DNA of 64,000 nucleotides from assembly GCF_004027225.2 (NCBI RefSeq), contig NC_044277.2:72727900-72791899 (forward strand), read 5' to 3'. The translations under genes were made by a program, and so were the position numbers. Numbering within the stretch: the stretch's first letter is position 1; the number at the start of each line of letters is the position of its first letter. The notes under the pieces were generated by a model that did not search any database, had not been told where the DNA came from, and saw nothing but the letters and a program-made list of their open reading frames with translations. Below are positions 12,801-25,300 of this stretch, in pieces. This stretch comes from Strigops habroptila (lineage: Eukaryota; Chordata; Aves; Psittaciformes; Psittacidae).

Positions 12801-15800
12801 TACTTTTGGCTCTTGCTTTGGCTTAAATTTCAATAGCTCTTTATCCACAGCAACTCCCAACAGAAATCTATGCTCTGAAATGGAGCTTACTGAAACCATG
12901 CCAAAACAGAGAAGACAGATGTATTGATATCACTACTTAATTCAGCCAAATTATTTTGGTTGACTTCAGGGTACAGGTGTGAGAATGAAGACACTGCATA
13001 TCTGCCAGTCTGCCTGCTCCCTATGATTAATGGCCTTGCACTTTCTGCTGCTTCTTGCAACTCCTAGTGCATAACACCTGAGGGAAGGCAAGTAAATGCT
13101 TGATCTGGGAGTCTCATCAGACTGTACGAACTTAGTGACCTGCTGTTCTGGTATTAATAAGAAGCTAAAATATGCACATGCATCCATACATACAGCTCAG
13201 TAGAGACATTACTTGGCAATAAAGCAACAAGTACAATCATGTAAAATAAAGAAAAAAAACGTTTGCAGTGATTTCTAGCAAGAAATATAAAATTAGCTCT
13301 TTGCAGCTACTGCCTTTTAGTGACTGAAGTATATTGAGATGGTAGTTAATTATCATTACCACAAAGGAGCACAAAGTAGAATGTGCTAATTACACTTTTT
13401 CTCTTAAAGGTTTAAAAGCAAGTAGACTCTACAGATTTAATGCTGGAAAAAGTACCCCAAATCCTACAAGAGTTCATTGGAGACAGGCGTTGGGGAAAAG
13501 GAAGAGAAGGAGAAAGCCCTTCTGCCTTAATCGTATTGTTCTTATCAATGGGGGAGAACAACACCACCACCAGCAGCAAAGAGGGACAGGGAAGAGTCTG
13601 TGCATCCTGCAAGCTGAACAGCAGTAGTAAAGGTTCTAGCCACATGGCCACATAGCAGGAACCACAGTACAGAATTGAATACCTTTTTTAAATTTACATG
13701 TTCCCTTTCCTCAGGGCTGAATCCTTATGTTGGTAGATATTTTTTCAAAAAGCCAATCTGGCTCAGTCTTTCAGGATAAAGTTTGAAAGAGAGCTAAGAG
13801 ACCATCACCACCACACCACCCTCCATCCTCCCTCAAGCAACCTGATAAATAGGGCATGGGTTTAGAAAGTAGGATGGCCCGGGACTTTAACAGGGCATGA
13901 GGTCTAATGCTACTGTGCTTTCAGCCTCAGGCTGCTTTGCACAAAGCAAGTCGAGTGTCTGCACTGTACAACAAGTGCCCTGGTTGTCTTCCAGGAGAGT
14001 GTCACAGGTCCTAGTTCCTCTGTGACTTGAGCCATGACTGTGCTGTAGCTCATGCTACTGCTTATCTTGTGATCTTCCAGTACATGCCATCCAATGCATC
14101 AAGCTTCATTTGCTTATGAGTGGTTACATAACCCTGCATAAAGTGTAATGGTTTTTATTTCGATGTGACATGACTTTACAGTTACAGTACACATGAAAGG
14201 AAAACTGAATTGTGCTCAAGTCAGTGAAAAGTTAAATGTGCTGTCCCTATTTACTGACGTATTGAGCCTTAGACCTGGAACAGGCAGCTTTCCAACTGCC
14301 TTAGAGATTTCTTTTTGAAAGCAAAAGACTGAGACTATTTATGTTACTCAAGCATCAACAATGTTTTCAAGCTCATATATATTATACTACTTAGATGAGA
14401 GATTCAGGTATGTTGATAAATATTTATATGACAAGAGTGGACTGAGTCAGACACAATGATCACTGAAACTGTCCTGTAAGAGCCAAAAACCAAAAATTAC
14501 CTAAGGAACAAGGGCACACACACATACCCCTCAGCTGATGTTAGCTTAGAAAAACTTCCATCATTAGTTTGTTTTGATTTTTGTATTAAAAGAGGAAGCT
14601 GGTTTTGAGGAAACACATAATAGCTTGCCTCCAGTGCAGGCTACAGTGTACTGACATGGCTATGATTTGGGATGAGCCTGGTCCAACTCTTTTCTAATTG
14701 ATTAAGCTTACATTGAGACTGTGCAGCTAAGAAGTAATAAATCATACTGGGTTTCATATGTCATGTACAGAACTTCAGAGTAGTCATTAGTTTTAATTTA
14801 TTTTGCACATTCAAACATAAGTTTCAAAAGTAAGATTGTCCTGCACACGAAATTACCTGTCTTATTGTTCACTATCGTGCAGTTATTTAGAAATGCTGAA
14901 CTGAAGAGTTGGACTGTTCATTCATTGATTCATTAAGAGCTTTTGGCAATTTTTCATTTCGGTAGTTTTTGATCATGCAGGTATGTCCTCGAAATAACAC
15001 CATGGCAGAGCTGAAGATAGTAATTAAATTTCACTCTTTTTCTGATAGCTTCAGGCTACCATCTCAAGTGTCTTTCCAGTACATGCTACTTCAATTTGAA
15101 ACCAAAAATACACTCTGAGATATCCCTTTGAAGTAAAGAGAGCAAAACCTATTTCTTTACATTATCCATTTCTGTTCTTTGGGCTGCTGTAAATTTCTCC
15201 TCTTTATTCCAGGCAATATTATATTAATTCCCAACCACTGTTTCAAAAGCAGATGTCATCCATCAACAACTAGACCAGAACTCATCTGATGAAGGACTGG
15301 CAGAAAACTCTGCACTTTTAAACATGTAGCTAACTTCCATTACTGGACTAATTTAAAGCTGTAATTTAAAACCCTTTGAAATCTCTGGACATAGCTACCA
15401 TCGACTTCAAAGACTGGTAGAGTAGGCACCAGAAGTCTGTATGCCATTCCCAACTGCTTACCAAAACAACGTCCATGTGTAAAGGATGCAAACACTAAGC
15501 CCTGTGGGAAGAGAAACCTGATGCTCATCCTATGTTTCCTCCCTCCTAGTTCATCCTGTCACCAGTAATGAGTACCTGAGTGCATCCCAGGACATGTAAG
15601 CATGCTCTCAAAAATGTCTGGAGGGGCAGACTGTGAGGTTCTGAGATGAATTTCTAACAGGCCACAAGCATTGGTCCTGGGATTTTGATCAGGCCAGTTT
15701 GCAAAATCTGATTTCAGGCTTTATCGCCCTCTCTCAAAAAGTCCTCAACAGTAAAAGTGCATGTTGCTATGGAGTAAAAAGCTTAGAATAATGAGTTAGT

Positions 15801-18800
15801 GATAATACATCTATTTTTTTCTTTATAAGATTTGGAACCCAAGAGACCATTTTCAGATCCGTTCCAAATCCCACTATTTCAATGCTAATTACTAAAAGTG
15901 CAGTAGCAATGCAATTGCTTGACTTGGACCAGCTGGCAGATTTCTGAGCTTTGGAGTTTGCTGGTCTTCAGAACTACTCTGCAAGTTATGGGAAAAAAAA
16001 AGTAATTTATAAACTCTACAGCAGTTATGTGATTAGTTCATGTGTTAAAAGAATAGAACAGTAGAAATGAAGAGGTGCTACTAACAAAGGATGAGGCTTC
16101 ACATTAATGACAAAATAATTATGAAGTCTAGAGAATGGAAGGATCTATTTAATATAAATAGACATTCTTTTTCTACAATCCTTGGGGTTTCCATCTTCTG
16201 ATGTTTTTCTGGGATGAGTTTCTAAAACAGTTAAATGCAGTGCCCTTTGATGTTTGACAGAAGCATTGTAAGGTAACAAATTAGGCTATTACAATGCACT
16301 GCAAACAAGAAAACAGACATTGCTGGTGAAATTGTATCAGACTTGCTTCTTGAATGTACACAAGCTGTACTGAACTTCATTGAGAAGAGATTTCCGCCAG
16401 ACTAATAGCTAATTAGCCAGAATGGTTGTGCCTTGGACATGACAGTAGGTGGACCCCTGACAACTGTGTCTAAGGACACAAATAGCTGTGGATGTGGTCT
16501 TTAAATTTGCACTGATGTTTGGGACAATGTTCAGTGAAGCAAGCACCCATTGGTTTTATGTAGAAAGACATACGTAGCTAAACAGGGCATACTTCAGTCA
16601 CTTATGCATTTACCTCTGGACTACCTAAAGTGTGAGATATAAATGTGTGTATATATACATATATAGACAGGTAAAATATTTATTTGTGAGGTTCAGCTGC
16701 CTCTGAATAGTTGTTTATTCACTGACAAGAAATTCTGAGAATTGCTTGTTAATATCTGGTCTCCTGTTATTACAACCCATATGCTGCCCCTCACAGGCTT
16801 CTGGAGATGCCCATGTAAGACCCTACATCATATTTACTTCTTTAAGTAGAAGTTTAAAATTGTCATGAACAAGAATATTGAAGCATGCTGTGTGAGAGTT
16901 AAGCACCAAGCCTGCAAAGCCCTTTGCTATAGTACCCAAAATACCTCAGCTAGCATCTCTGTGTTGAGCTGGGGGTAGCCAATGACTCTACACCTGGTAT
17001 ACCTGCTCATACCTGATACCTACAAGTTCTTGAATCCTGTGTTTTTTCCACTTCTAATCCCCAAATTTATGAGAGTTTATTAATTAAATATGTAATGCAT
17101 ATTAATTAAATAGAATTTATTTGTTTGTGTTTGTATTTCCATTTTCCCAAACTATTCTCTAGTCTGAGATCATTGTATTCATACACACACTATAGCAATG
17201 CACAATCTAATAAGGCAAAAACTCCTTAAAATAATTTCCATACAAACCAAATCAATATGCAAATAACATGTCCCACTCCATCCATTTACCCAATACCCTG
17301 AGTAATCTAAACAGCAGTGCTGCATGCCCTTTGAATACAAATGAAAGGAAGCAGCTGGTCATACACATCAGCACATGGGCAAACTTTTTCCATAATGGAT
17401 TTTCTTTCCTCATCAAATTGCTCAGAAAGTACTTTTTAATTTGGTTATGCTCAAGTCATTCAAACTTTCATAGTAGAGAGAATTACCACACACACGAACC
17501 ACCGCTACTGTGTGATCACCTGCGTTGATACTTATCTCTGGAAAAACAAAAAAATTATGTTGGTTTTTACATCTTACATGCAAAATGTCCTTGAGATATA
17601 TTTGGGCCACATAGCTTTGTGGGACTGTATTTAGGATTCTTCAGTCAAGTAATAGCAAGAGCTTGTAGCCATGTGCAAACACAAACTTCCCTGAAGACCA
17701 CATTCTTTGAATGCAAATCTCTGCCAAAGCGTTGCTACAGGTGTTAGGACACATGAGAGAAAGAAGGTGGGATCTGCCTTCACCATTTGATTCAGCCAGG
17801 TGATGTCTTCCTCCATACATCTCCTCTGCCACAACCTCAGATAATCTGTCAAGAAGACAAATTAACCCCTAGGCCCAATCGTCACATGCCAAAAACCAAT
17901 AGAAGGGGAGCTAGCCTGTCAACAGTTTGATAGTATGGTACAAATCTACAAATGTGATATAGATATGCAGATCCTGTGATTCCTCTGAGGTACACTCAGA
18001 CTTAGAGACCCTTGAGCTGAAATCTTTCTGGAGTCATTATAAAAAAAAGTCCTGAGTTTACCTTTACTTCCAGTGATCTGAAAGAAATCTAAATAATACA
18101 GGAGATTAGAATTCCAATTCTGGCACCCTGAAAAAATTATTACTGCTGTAATACTTAGTGCTTTCGATCTCTGGTTATACCAAAAGCATAAAATTCCCCC
18201 TCCCCCCTTTTTTTTTTTCATTTCTTTTACCACACATTCAGTATGTTTCCATACAGCAATGTGGAAAATAAACTCCCTCATACTGTGGAGATTCACATGG
18301 CAAAGAAATGTCTAGATGTCACCTTTGGGAGATGCTATGTGAGCAGTGCTAGAAATCTGGGATATTGAGACATCATCCAGTCATTCTCCTGCTCTCAGGT
18401 CAGAGGAAGAATTATTTAGCAAGTCCTTCCTAGATGTATCTCCATTTTCCTTTTATGCCCATTCAGAGACAGATCTCTGTTCTTTGCTAACCAGTGACAT
18501 AACCAAGAAGCTTTTTCTGCTAGCCAGTCTAGCTTTCCCAAGGTTAGTTAAGCCCTACTACCATCTTGTCTTTGCATGGACATACAATACAGTTGAACCT
18601 GTCCTCTTCATAGGAGTCTTTCATATGTTTGAACATTGTGAAACATGCTCCCCGTCATCATACTTTTTTCCTTTATTTAATGATTTAATAAAACTGATTA
18701 CTTCAAAGTTTCCATAGAGGTCATGCTTTTTCTTAGTGCTTTAAACAATTAAAACCCAAATAATTTCTCAACTCATTCTTGTCAGTTTGTCTGACTTTTC

Positions 18801-18859
18801 TCTCAGCAGCAGATGTCAGTACCTCGTCTGAGAATCACTAATGTTGAGAATATCAAATG
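6833..18859. other. No gene recognised (12 kb)
   Basis: AT-rich intergenic-type sequence. Visible features are a run of 21 A at 9350-9370, a CCCCCTCCCCCC then T run at about 18199-18219, and a TATATACATATATA stretch near 16650. Open frames such as 12395-12745 (minus) and 18346-18717 (plus) have no recognisable motif, so I do not call them genes. Confidence 0.55.
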
Positions 18860-19320
18860 ACTTTTCCAATTTTTGCATATGTGTTGTGTTGTGTATTCAA
18901 CTCATATTTAGTAGCTAGTCCACAATAAACACTTATCTTTCAGCACTGCTGCAGCCTAACCAGATTTTCCTTCAGTTTTTACTTCTGTCATTCTTCTTTA
19001 AATGCAGTACTTTGTATTCAGCGTTACTGAATATCACCTCAGTGTTTTGGGACTATTCTCCAAGTTTATCAAGATCATTTGAATCGGACCCCTTTTTTAA
19101 ACTACTTTGCACTCACTTTGCCCCTTTGATGTCATCTGTGGGTTTTGGGAAGAAAATTATTGTCTATCATCCTATAACTGTTAATGCTGGTGGTGCATAT
19201 TACCGAGTCCAGAAGAGAGCCTCATAAGCCCTCTTGATATGCCCTCTATTTGACAGAATTCCGTAATCAATCCTTGACTGCAGTTTTGAGCAGTGATGCA
19301 CTCACCCCATAATAAATTTT
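18860..19320 (-). mobile_element. Ancient CR1 LINE relic, reverse-transcriptase C-terminal region
   Basis: On the plus strand this reads as the reverse complement of an old CR1: AACTCATATTTAGTAGCTAG, CTCCAAGTTTATCAAGATCA, TTGATGTCATCTGTGG, CTTGATATGCCCTC and TTTGACAGAATTCCGTAATC occur in the order I remember for deeply conserved reptile and bird CR1 copies. Translating the minus strand gives fragments such as NDLDKL and KVLHL, and CKVLHL is present at the equivalent place in the copy at 57 kb. Frames are broken. Homologous sequence may continue down to about 18560, but I cannot fix the edge. Confidence 0.75.
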
Positions 19321-22300
19321 ATAGATTATGATCCGTGTATAACTGTGATTTAAGGCATTGCTCATGATCTTAAATAGACTTTTAAAGTCTCAAGATTGGC
19401 ATTTGCATTCTTCCTCCCCCTGACTCGTGACAGTAGTATAAGCAGAATAAAGGTTGTGTGTAGGATATGCATCTTAACGTAAGGACATTTCTTTCAGCAA
19501 AACCTAAATTCAGATTTCCCTGGATTTACAACACAGATTTTAAGCAAATTCCAACATCTATATAATTGCAGATGCCTCCATAATAGTTGCTCCATTTTAT
19601 CTGGCTGCTCTTTGTTCGTAGTATTTCTTCATCAGAGGAAAAATTTAAAATACATTATTCTTTAATACTAAAAAAGAAATCCAAATGCTACTGCATGATA
19701 TTTCTGAGTCTGACAGTAGAAGAATGATGATAAATGTACCACATTTAGTTTAAATCACTTTGGCGGTTCAAATGCCTGAGGACAGTTTTTCCACAGCAGC
19801 GAAGCACTGCAGTGCCTTCAAAAATGTGATGACTTTGGCAGAACTGGGAGGGAGCAGATGATGGAGTCCTGGGAGAGGCCTTCCCAGGCCCTGAAGCAGC
19901 TGCTATCACTTCTCGCTTTCCTTCCCTGCCACACATGCCTCCTTCATCCGGGATGGTATCAGCATGCTGGCCTCTCCTTGCCGCGACTGGGGCAGGCACA
20001 GAAGAAGTCATCTGTGAATTCACCTTGGCAGAGTAGCACAAAGCACAGGGCCAAGCTCAGCCTGCACTTGTGTTAAACTTCCTGGCTTGGAGAGCTGTGG
20101 AAGGAGTGGCAAACAGTCAAATGCAGTCTTGAAATAGTTGGGATTGCTGGAGTAAGTAATTTCCCAGAACTTCTGGTGCACGTGGCCAACATGTATCATC
20201 TAACTACAGTATTGTAGCTGAGAGACCTTCATCACAAATTAGAGGTAAAGGTGCCTTAATGATCCTATTTAAAACATACATACCCAAATTTCGCTCTGGC
20301 TCTGCCTATAGCCCAGTATCCTCTGCCTATAGCCCAGGTTTTCAAATTGTGGTCTGTAGACTGGTTTATGGTCTTTCTTAGAAGGACTCTGCAAATGATA
20401 ACTAAACATCCTTCTCAGCACATGCCCCTCCACCCCTCCAGTCTGTTGCTAGTAGCCTCAAACATAAATAAACCTGAATATGGAAATTTTTTAGGGAGCC
20501 CACAAATAAGAAATGTTTAACACCTATTGCCTGTTTACTATGTAGCACCTAGGTATCATTATTTAAATTTATCTTAGAGTCTTTTAGCACATATTCATGA
20601 TATTGATGCTTTTAAGTGTCTTTGTTATTATATTAAGATCATTCAGGGCAAACAAACTACTGACACAGATAAGAAATTTTTAAAGATGTTTTAAGTTACT
20701 TGGAGTTAAACATTGAGCCTACTTACATTTTCTCAAAAAGTTACTTGTATGTTCAAAATAAATGATTTTTCTTTTAAAAAAAAAGGGGGATTAGATAGAA
20801 TGTTTCTGATTAAAAAAAAAAAAAAAAATAGAGCATCAGAACTTCCAGGGCCCTTTATTCTGAGCAATTTCTTACTATTCATAAATTTTGCTATTCACAC
20901 ATTGTTTAAATACTGGCTATCTCATTGTTGCTATCTCAATTTCAAATTTTTTAAAAATGTTATGAATTCTATGTTTAAAATTTATTAAAAAAAGAAGAAT
21001 GGCAAAAGGTCTTTAAACTAAAAGAAGACATAATAAATTGAAACAAAATTATTTTATTCACTGTGAAGTCACAACAGAGCTGCATATAAAAACCATGAAA
21101 GGAAATGGAAAATCAAAGTAAGAGAAAACATCTCAAAGTCTATATTGCTATAGAAAATATAAGCAGAGACTTGAAACACTAAGATTCAGTTAAGAAAACA
21201 AGGATAAGATATGACAAATTCATGACAATAAGAGGCTAAAAATAAACAATAAAAAAAATAAAGTCCAATATTGCAGAAAAGTTCAGGGACATGTTCTGCT
21301 ACTCTTCCTGAAAGGTTACAGGACGCCACTCAGAGAGGGCATTACTCTGTGAGTAACCTGTTTCGTTTCAGTTTACTCTTTGCATACTGATGGGATATAT
21401 TAGCAAACTGATGAACATCAGAAAACCAGTAATAATTGATGGTATTTGTCCAGCTTGTCTGTGAGAATTCTATTGACTATTGCAAATAAAAATAAGTAGT
21501 TGCTCAATGATAGCAGCTCCCATACTGGCAAAATGAATCAGTGAGTGTTGTTCCAGAATGCTAAAACTCTAAAGTGAGCATTATATTCGGCCAGAATCAT
21601 AAGGATTTCTTTAAAGAAAAGAAAAAACCTCACATGTTGACTTGAATCTTTCAGTGGGTGAAAAAGGCAGAAGGAAATCCAAAAACATCTTCTAAATGAG
21701 GATTTCCAAATGAATAAATATTTAAGTTTTATATTTGTATGTAAATACGTATTTCTTTCTTTGAGCACAATGTAATCATTCTAATAATGGGGTCACACTA
21801 AATATCTAAATAGGGGCAATAAGCCTTATTTAAGTAATTCCTAAAATAACTCTTGAGTAGTCTTTCTGGGAATACAGACATCATGACCAACACACACAAT
21901 GATGCAATTCAATTACAGAGATGTCACTGACATTTAGCTAAAATGATCTACAGATCTCACTCTCAGGTGTTTAGAAATGATATTGTGCTGTTTTGACTAG
22001 GATAACACTATTAAAAAAACTCATCTTCTCTCACCACATGCATGGTTCTCTTATACATGTATCAGAGAATTCGGTGTAGCACCATATCTTGATCAGAAAC
22101 CTGATGACAAAATAAAACCATAATCTGCTTAAACCATTTCTCATTGGTACATGCCCATGTGTCTCATCCTCCCATTACTGCCCACTCAGGCATCATGGAA
22201 TCAGCCTTACAGAGGAAATCTTGCGATGCCCCAGTTAATTAAAAGCATTCTAAAGGGAAAAAAAAAAGCAGTGCATAATAGTATGCAAAAGACACTGACA

Positions 22301-25300
22301 GGTTTTGTGGAGGGGAAAAAGTAACAAGAAGGATTAAAGTGACAAGGCTAGACATAATCCTGAGCAGCTAAACTGGTTCAAAGGCATATGCTACATGAAC
22401 AAGTGCAACCAAACTCTTTCAAATTTAAACTTACTAGTTAACAGAATCTTCTAGGGCACAGTGCCATCTTTTTTCTTTTTTTTTTTTTTTCCTTATGTTA
22501 AGCTTTCATTTTAGTAGTAATCCAGCCTGAGGAGGAGCTTAGTTGGAAAGGATAGACAATTTACCAGTGGGAGGAGGAATTACGGGAAGAGAAAAACAGC
22601 CAGATATTACAAACAAGGAATTTGGGGATGAGATCCAAGTAGTGCTGCACTAGATTATTGGTAGGTGGGAGAAAGTGGCAGGCGGAGAAAAAACAGAGCA
22701 GAGAGACACACATAGAAAGAGAAAAAGGAACTTAATAGCATGTTCTGATTACCTTCCTAACGCACTTTACACCACGGAGACAAGTGTCAAACTCAAAACT
22801 TCCATTAGATTATAATTGCTTTTATGCTTTCCAACTGTATCAGAATAAGCCCCAAAAATTAGAAAAAAAAATTGTACAGGTCACTTTCCAATTTTCTTTT
22901 GCATATTTCTGATGTATAATATCTCGCCCTCTTAGACTCAAGAAAACTGTGTTTAGCATGAGTAAAATGGATGCTGCCCTGTTCTTTGTTTGTTGTAGAA
23001 TGTGTTTGTCTTTCCAGAAATACAAGGATTGGTGTTTTAAACTGTTATTTACTTTATTTTTATTTTTTTTTCTTGAAGCTTTTTTTAGGCATGCTGATTC
23101 TGGTTTATAGCTATCTTATCCGGTTATGATGATATTCTATCAAACTGCAATTAAGGATTTTTCTCCTTCTGCTGTCTGTGTGGGCGTTGAAAAGGCCTAA
23201 ATGCAGACCAGCATGAAGGAAAGGAAAACAGATTCTGTTTTTATGCAGATTGAAATGCTGAGAAGTAAAGGGCGTATAGGTTCCAGGCCAATCACTACCA
23301 CCTGGCCTATAAAATATGGCTGGTAAAGAAAAATTTTTCTAAGATGCTCAACTGCAGTTCTTCATACACAGGGGCGTATTCAGCAAGTGAACTCTCAGAC
23401 AGCTGAAATATTAAAGTGGTTATATGGAGATGCAGTGCCTAGTTTGCCAAAGAAAAGGAAATACATTTTTACTTTTATCAAGGTACACTGTCCAATGTCA
23501 TGCTGGTCAAAAGCTGCTTCACCATCTTTGCTGTTCATTTGATTTCTTCATCATTTACCCTCTCAGAGAGGTTGAAAACTGCTTCAGTTTTGAACTTCCT
23601 TCAGTCTTAAAGCAGCTTGTTGTTTTCCTATTCAGATTCTTCATAACTTCCAGAACTTCAGTCAAAAAGCCTGGATGTATTTCTTAAGTAAAAATATTCT
23701 TCTCTTATTTGACTCATTTCTCTCATTTTCACTCATTCTTTTCATTTCCTTTACTCCAATTTCTCCTTCTACAGCCCACCCCTACCAATGCACTCCTTGA
23801 TAGCTGTCAACAATTTTCTTTCTGTCTGTGAGGGTAGTAAAAGGAATAAATCTTCACAGTCAGATCAAATTTTTTTTCCAGCTGCCTTCAAAAAGCAGAA
23901 ATTTACAGTATACATTCTGCCACATTACTTTGCAAGTGCTGCACTTTATCAAGCGCAATAATCGACAGATTCCCATCAGGTGTGCTAGCGGTTCATAGAA
24001 GCTGTAGGAATTCTTCATGTTGCTTAGGGAAAGACAAAATTTTTTTCAAATGAAAGAGATCAAAAGCTCTTGCTTCCCTTTTGTTCTCACTTCATTTTGT
24101 ACCATAACCAAATCAATTTTGTTTTCCAGTGCATGATGATAATCTCACATACTTGTAAACTACTGGGAAAAAAAGCAATAAATGGGCAAAAATTAATGTT
24201 GTCTTCAAGTAATTTTGGGTGGAAGCATTTTCTCTTTGAGAAGACATTATTTTTCTTCATTATCTGCATTTCCTTTACCTTCCCCTCATTATCTGCAGAA
24301 TCAAAGGCTAGTCATTCCCCATTTTGCGTCTTTGCCCAGTACTAAGTCTGTGATTGAAAGGTAAAAAGTTGCGGTTTCTTTTGACTTCTGTAATTAGCTG
24401 GCGGATTTGATCTATTATTTAAGCATAAGGCAGACATTAATTTAAACAGGGTAATGGAGACCTGAAAGATCTTTTCCTTCCATTTACCCAAAGATTTCTT
24501 AGAAGAGGAAACCCTAGAACCCAAGTGAATTGCTTTGTTGACATGTAATTGGAAAAAAAAGAGAAGAACAGAAAGGCTATATGGCTGAGTGTCATATCAG
24601 TTTCTCTTAAATTCTTTTATTATGCTAAGGAGATGTTTCTTTCAAAACAGGAGGCCTGCAGTTAAAAAGGAATTGGCTGTGATGTGCAACAGCGTAGGGA
24701 AGCCTGGCCCTGCCAGCTGAGCACAGGTGTGGAAGGAAGAGCATTCACATTGACGCCTTGGCCAGCAGCTTCCCCACACAAGTTCTTGTGTGAAAAAGGA
24801 ATAAGGGAAGGAGAATTTTCTCTGGGACTCTCTTGGAAAGGTGTGAAGCAAAGGGATCTGTTTACAAGTCTTCTGCATATAGGGAGCGATGTCAGTCATC
24901 TAACATCGTTCCTACACTCATTGCAGAGCTGCAGCAACAAGAAATGCTCTGATGGTGGCCAGCCAAGACAGCAAGAGAGCAACGAGATGAAACCTTCTAG
25001 CGGCTGGGTGGGAGGGGATGAGGAGCAGTTACTGGGACTGGGGACCAGCCTTCACAACAGGGGCAGCTGTGGCTTAAGCCCAGCCTGCTGCCCTGCAGCT
25101 CCAGGATGTGGAGATGCAAGCCTGTGAAGAACCCTTCCCTCATCTGCCTTGTTTTCTTCCTTTCTCCCTTTAATAACACATAATTCATTGAGCCAAAAAA
25201 GATTACTGAGGTAATTATTGACGTTGCAACTGAGGGACGTATTAAACTCACATTGCATCAAACTGCTGAATTTAAATTTTATGGATGGGACACAATCTGG

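Noticed and set aside
18346..18717. Plus-strand open frame of 123 codons
   Set aside because: No motif, no supporting splice signals, and it lies next to degraded CR1 sequence; composition is that of AT-rich non-coding DNA.
24684..25127. Plus-strand open frame of 147 codons
   Set aside because: In a GC-rich patch with competing frames on the other strand; no domain, no splice or polyadenylation context.
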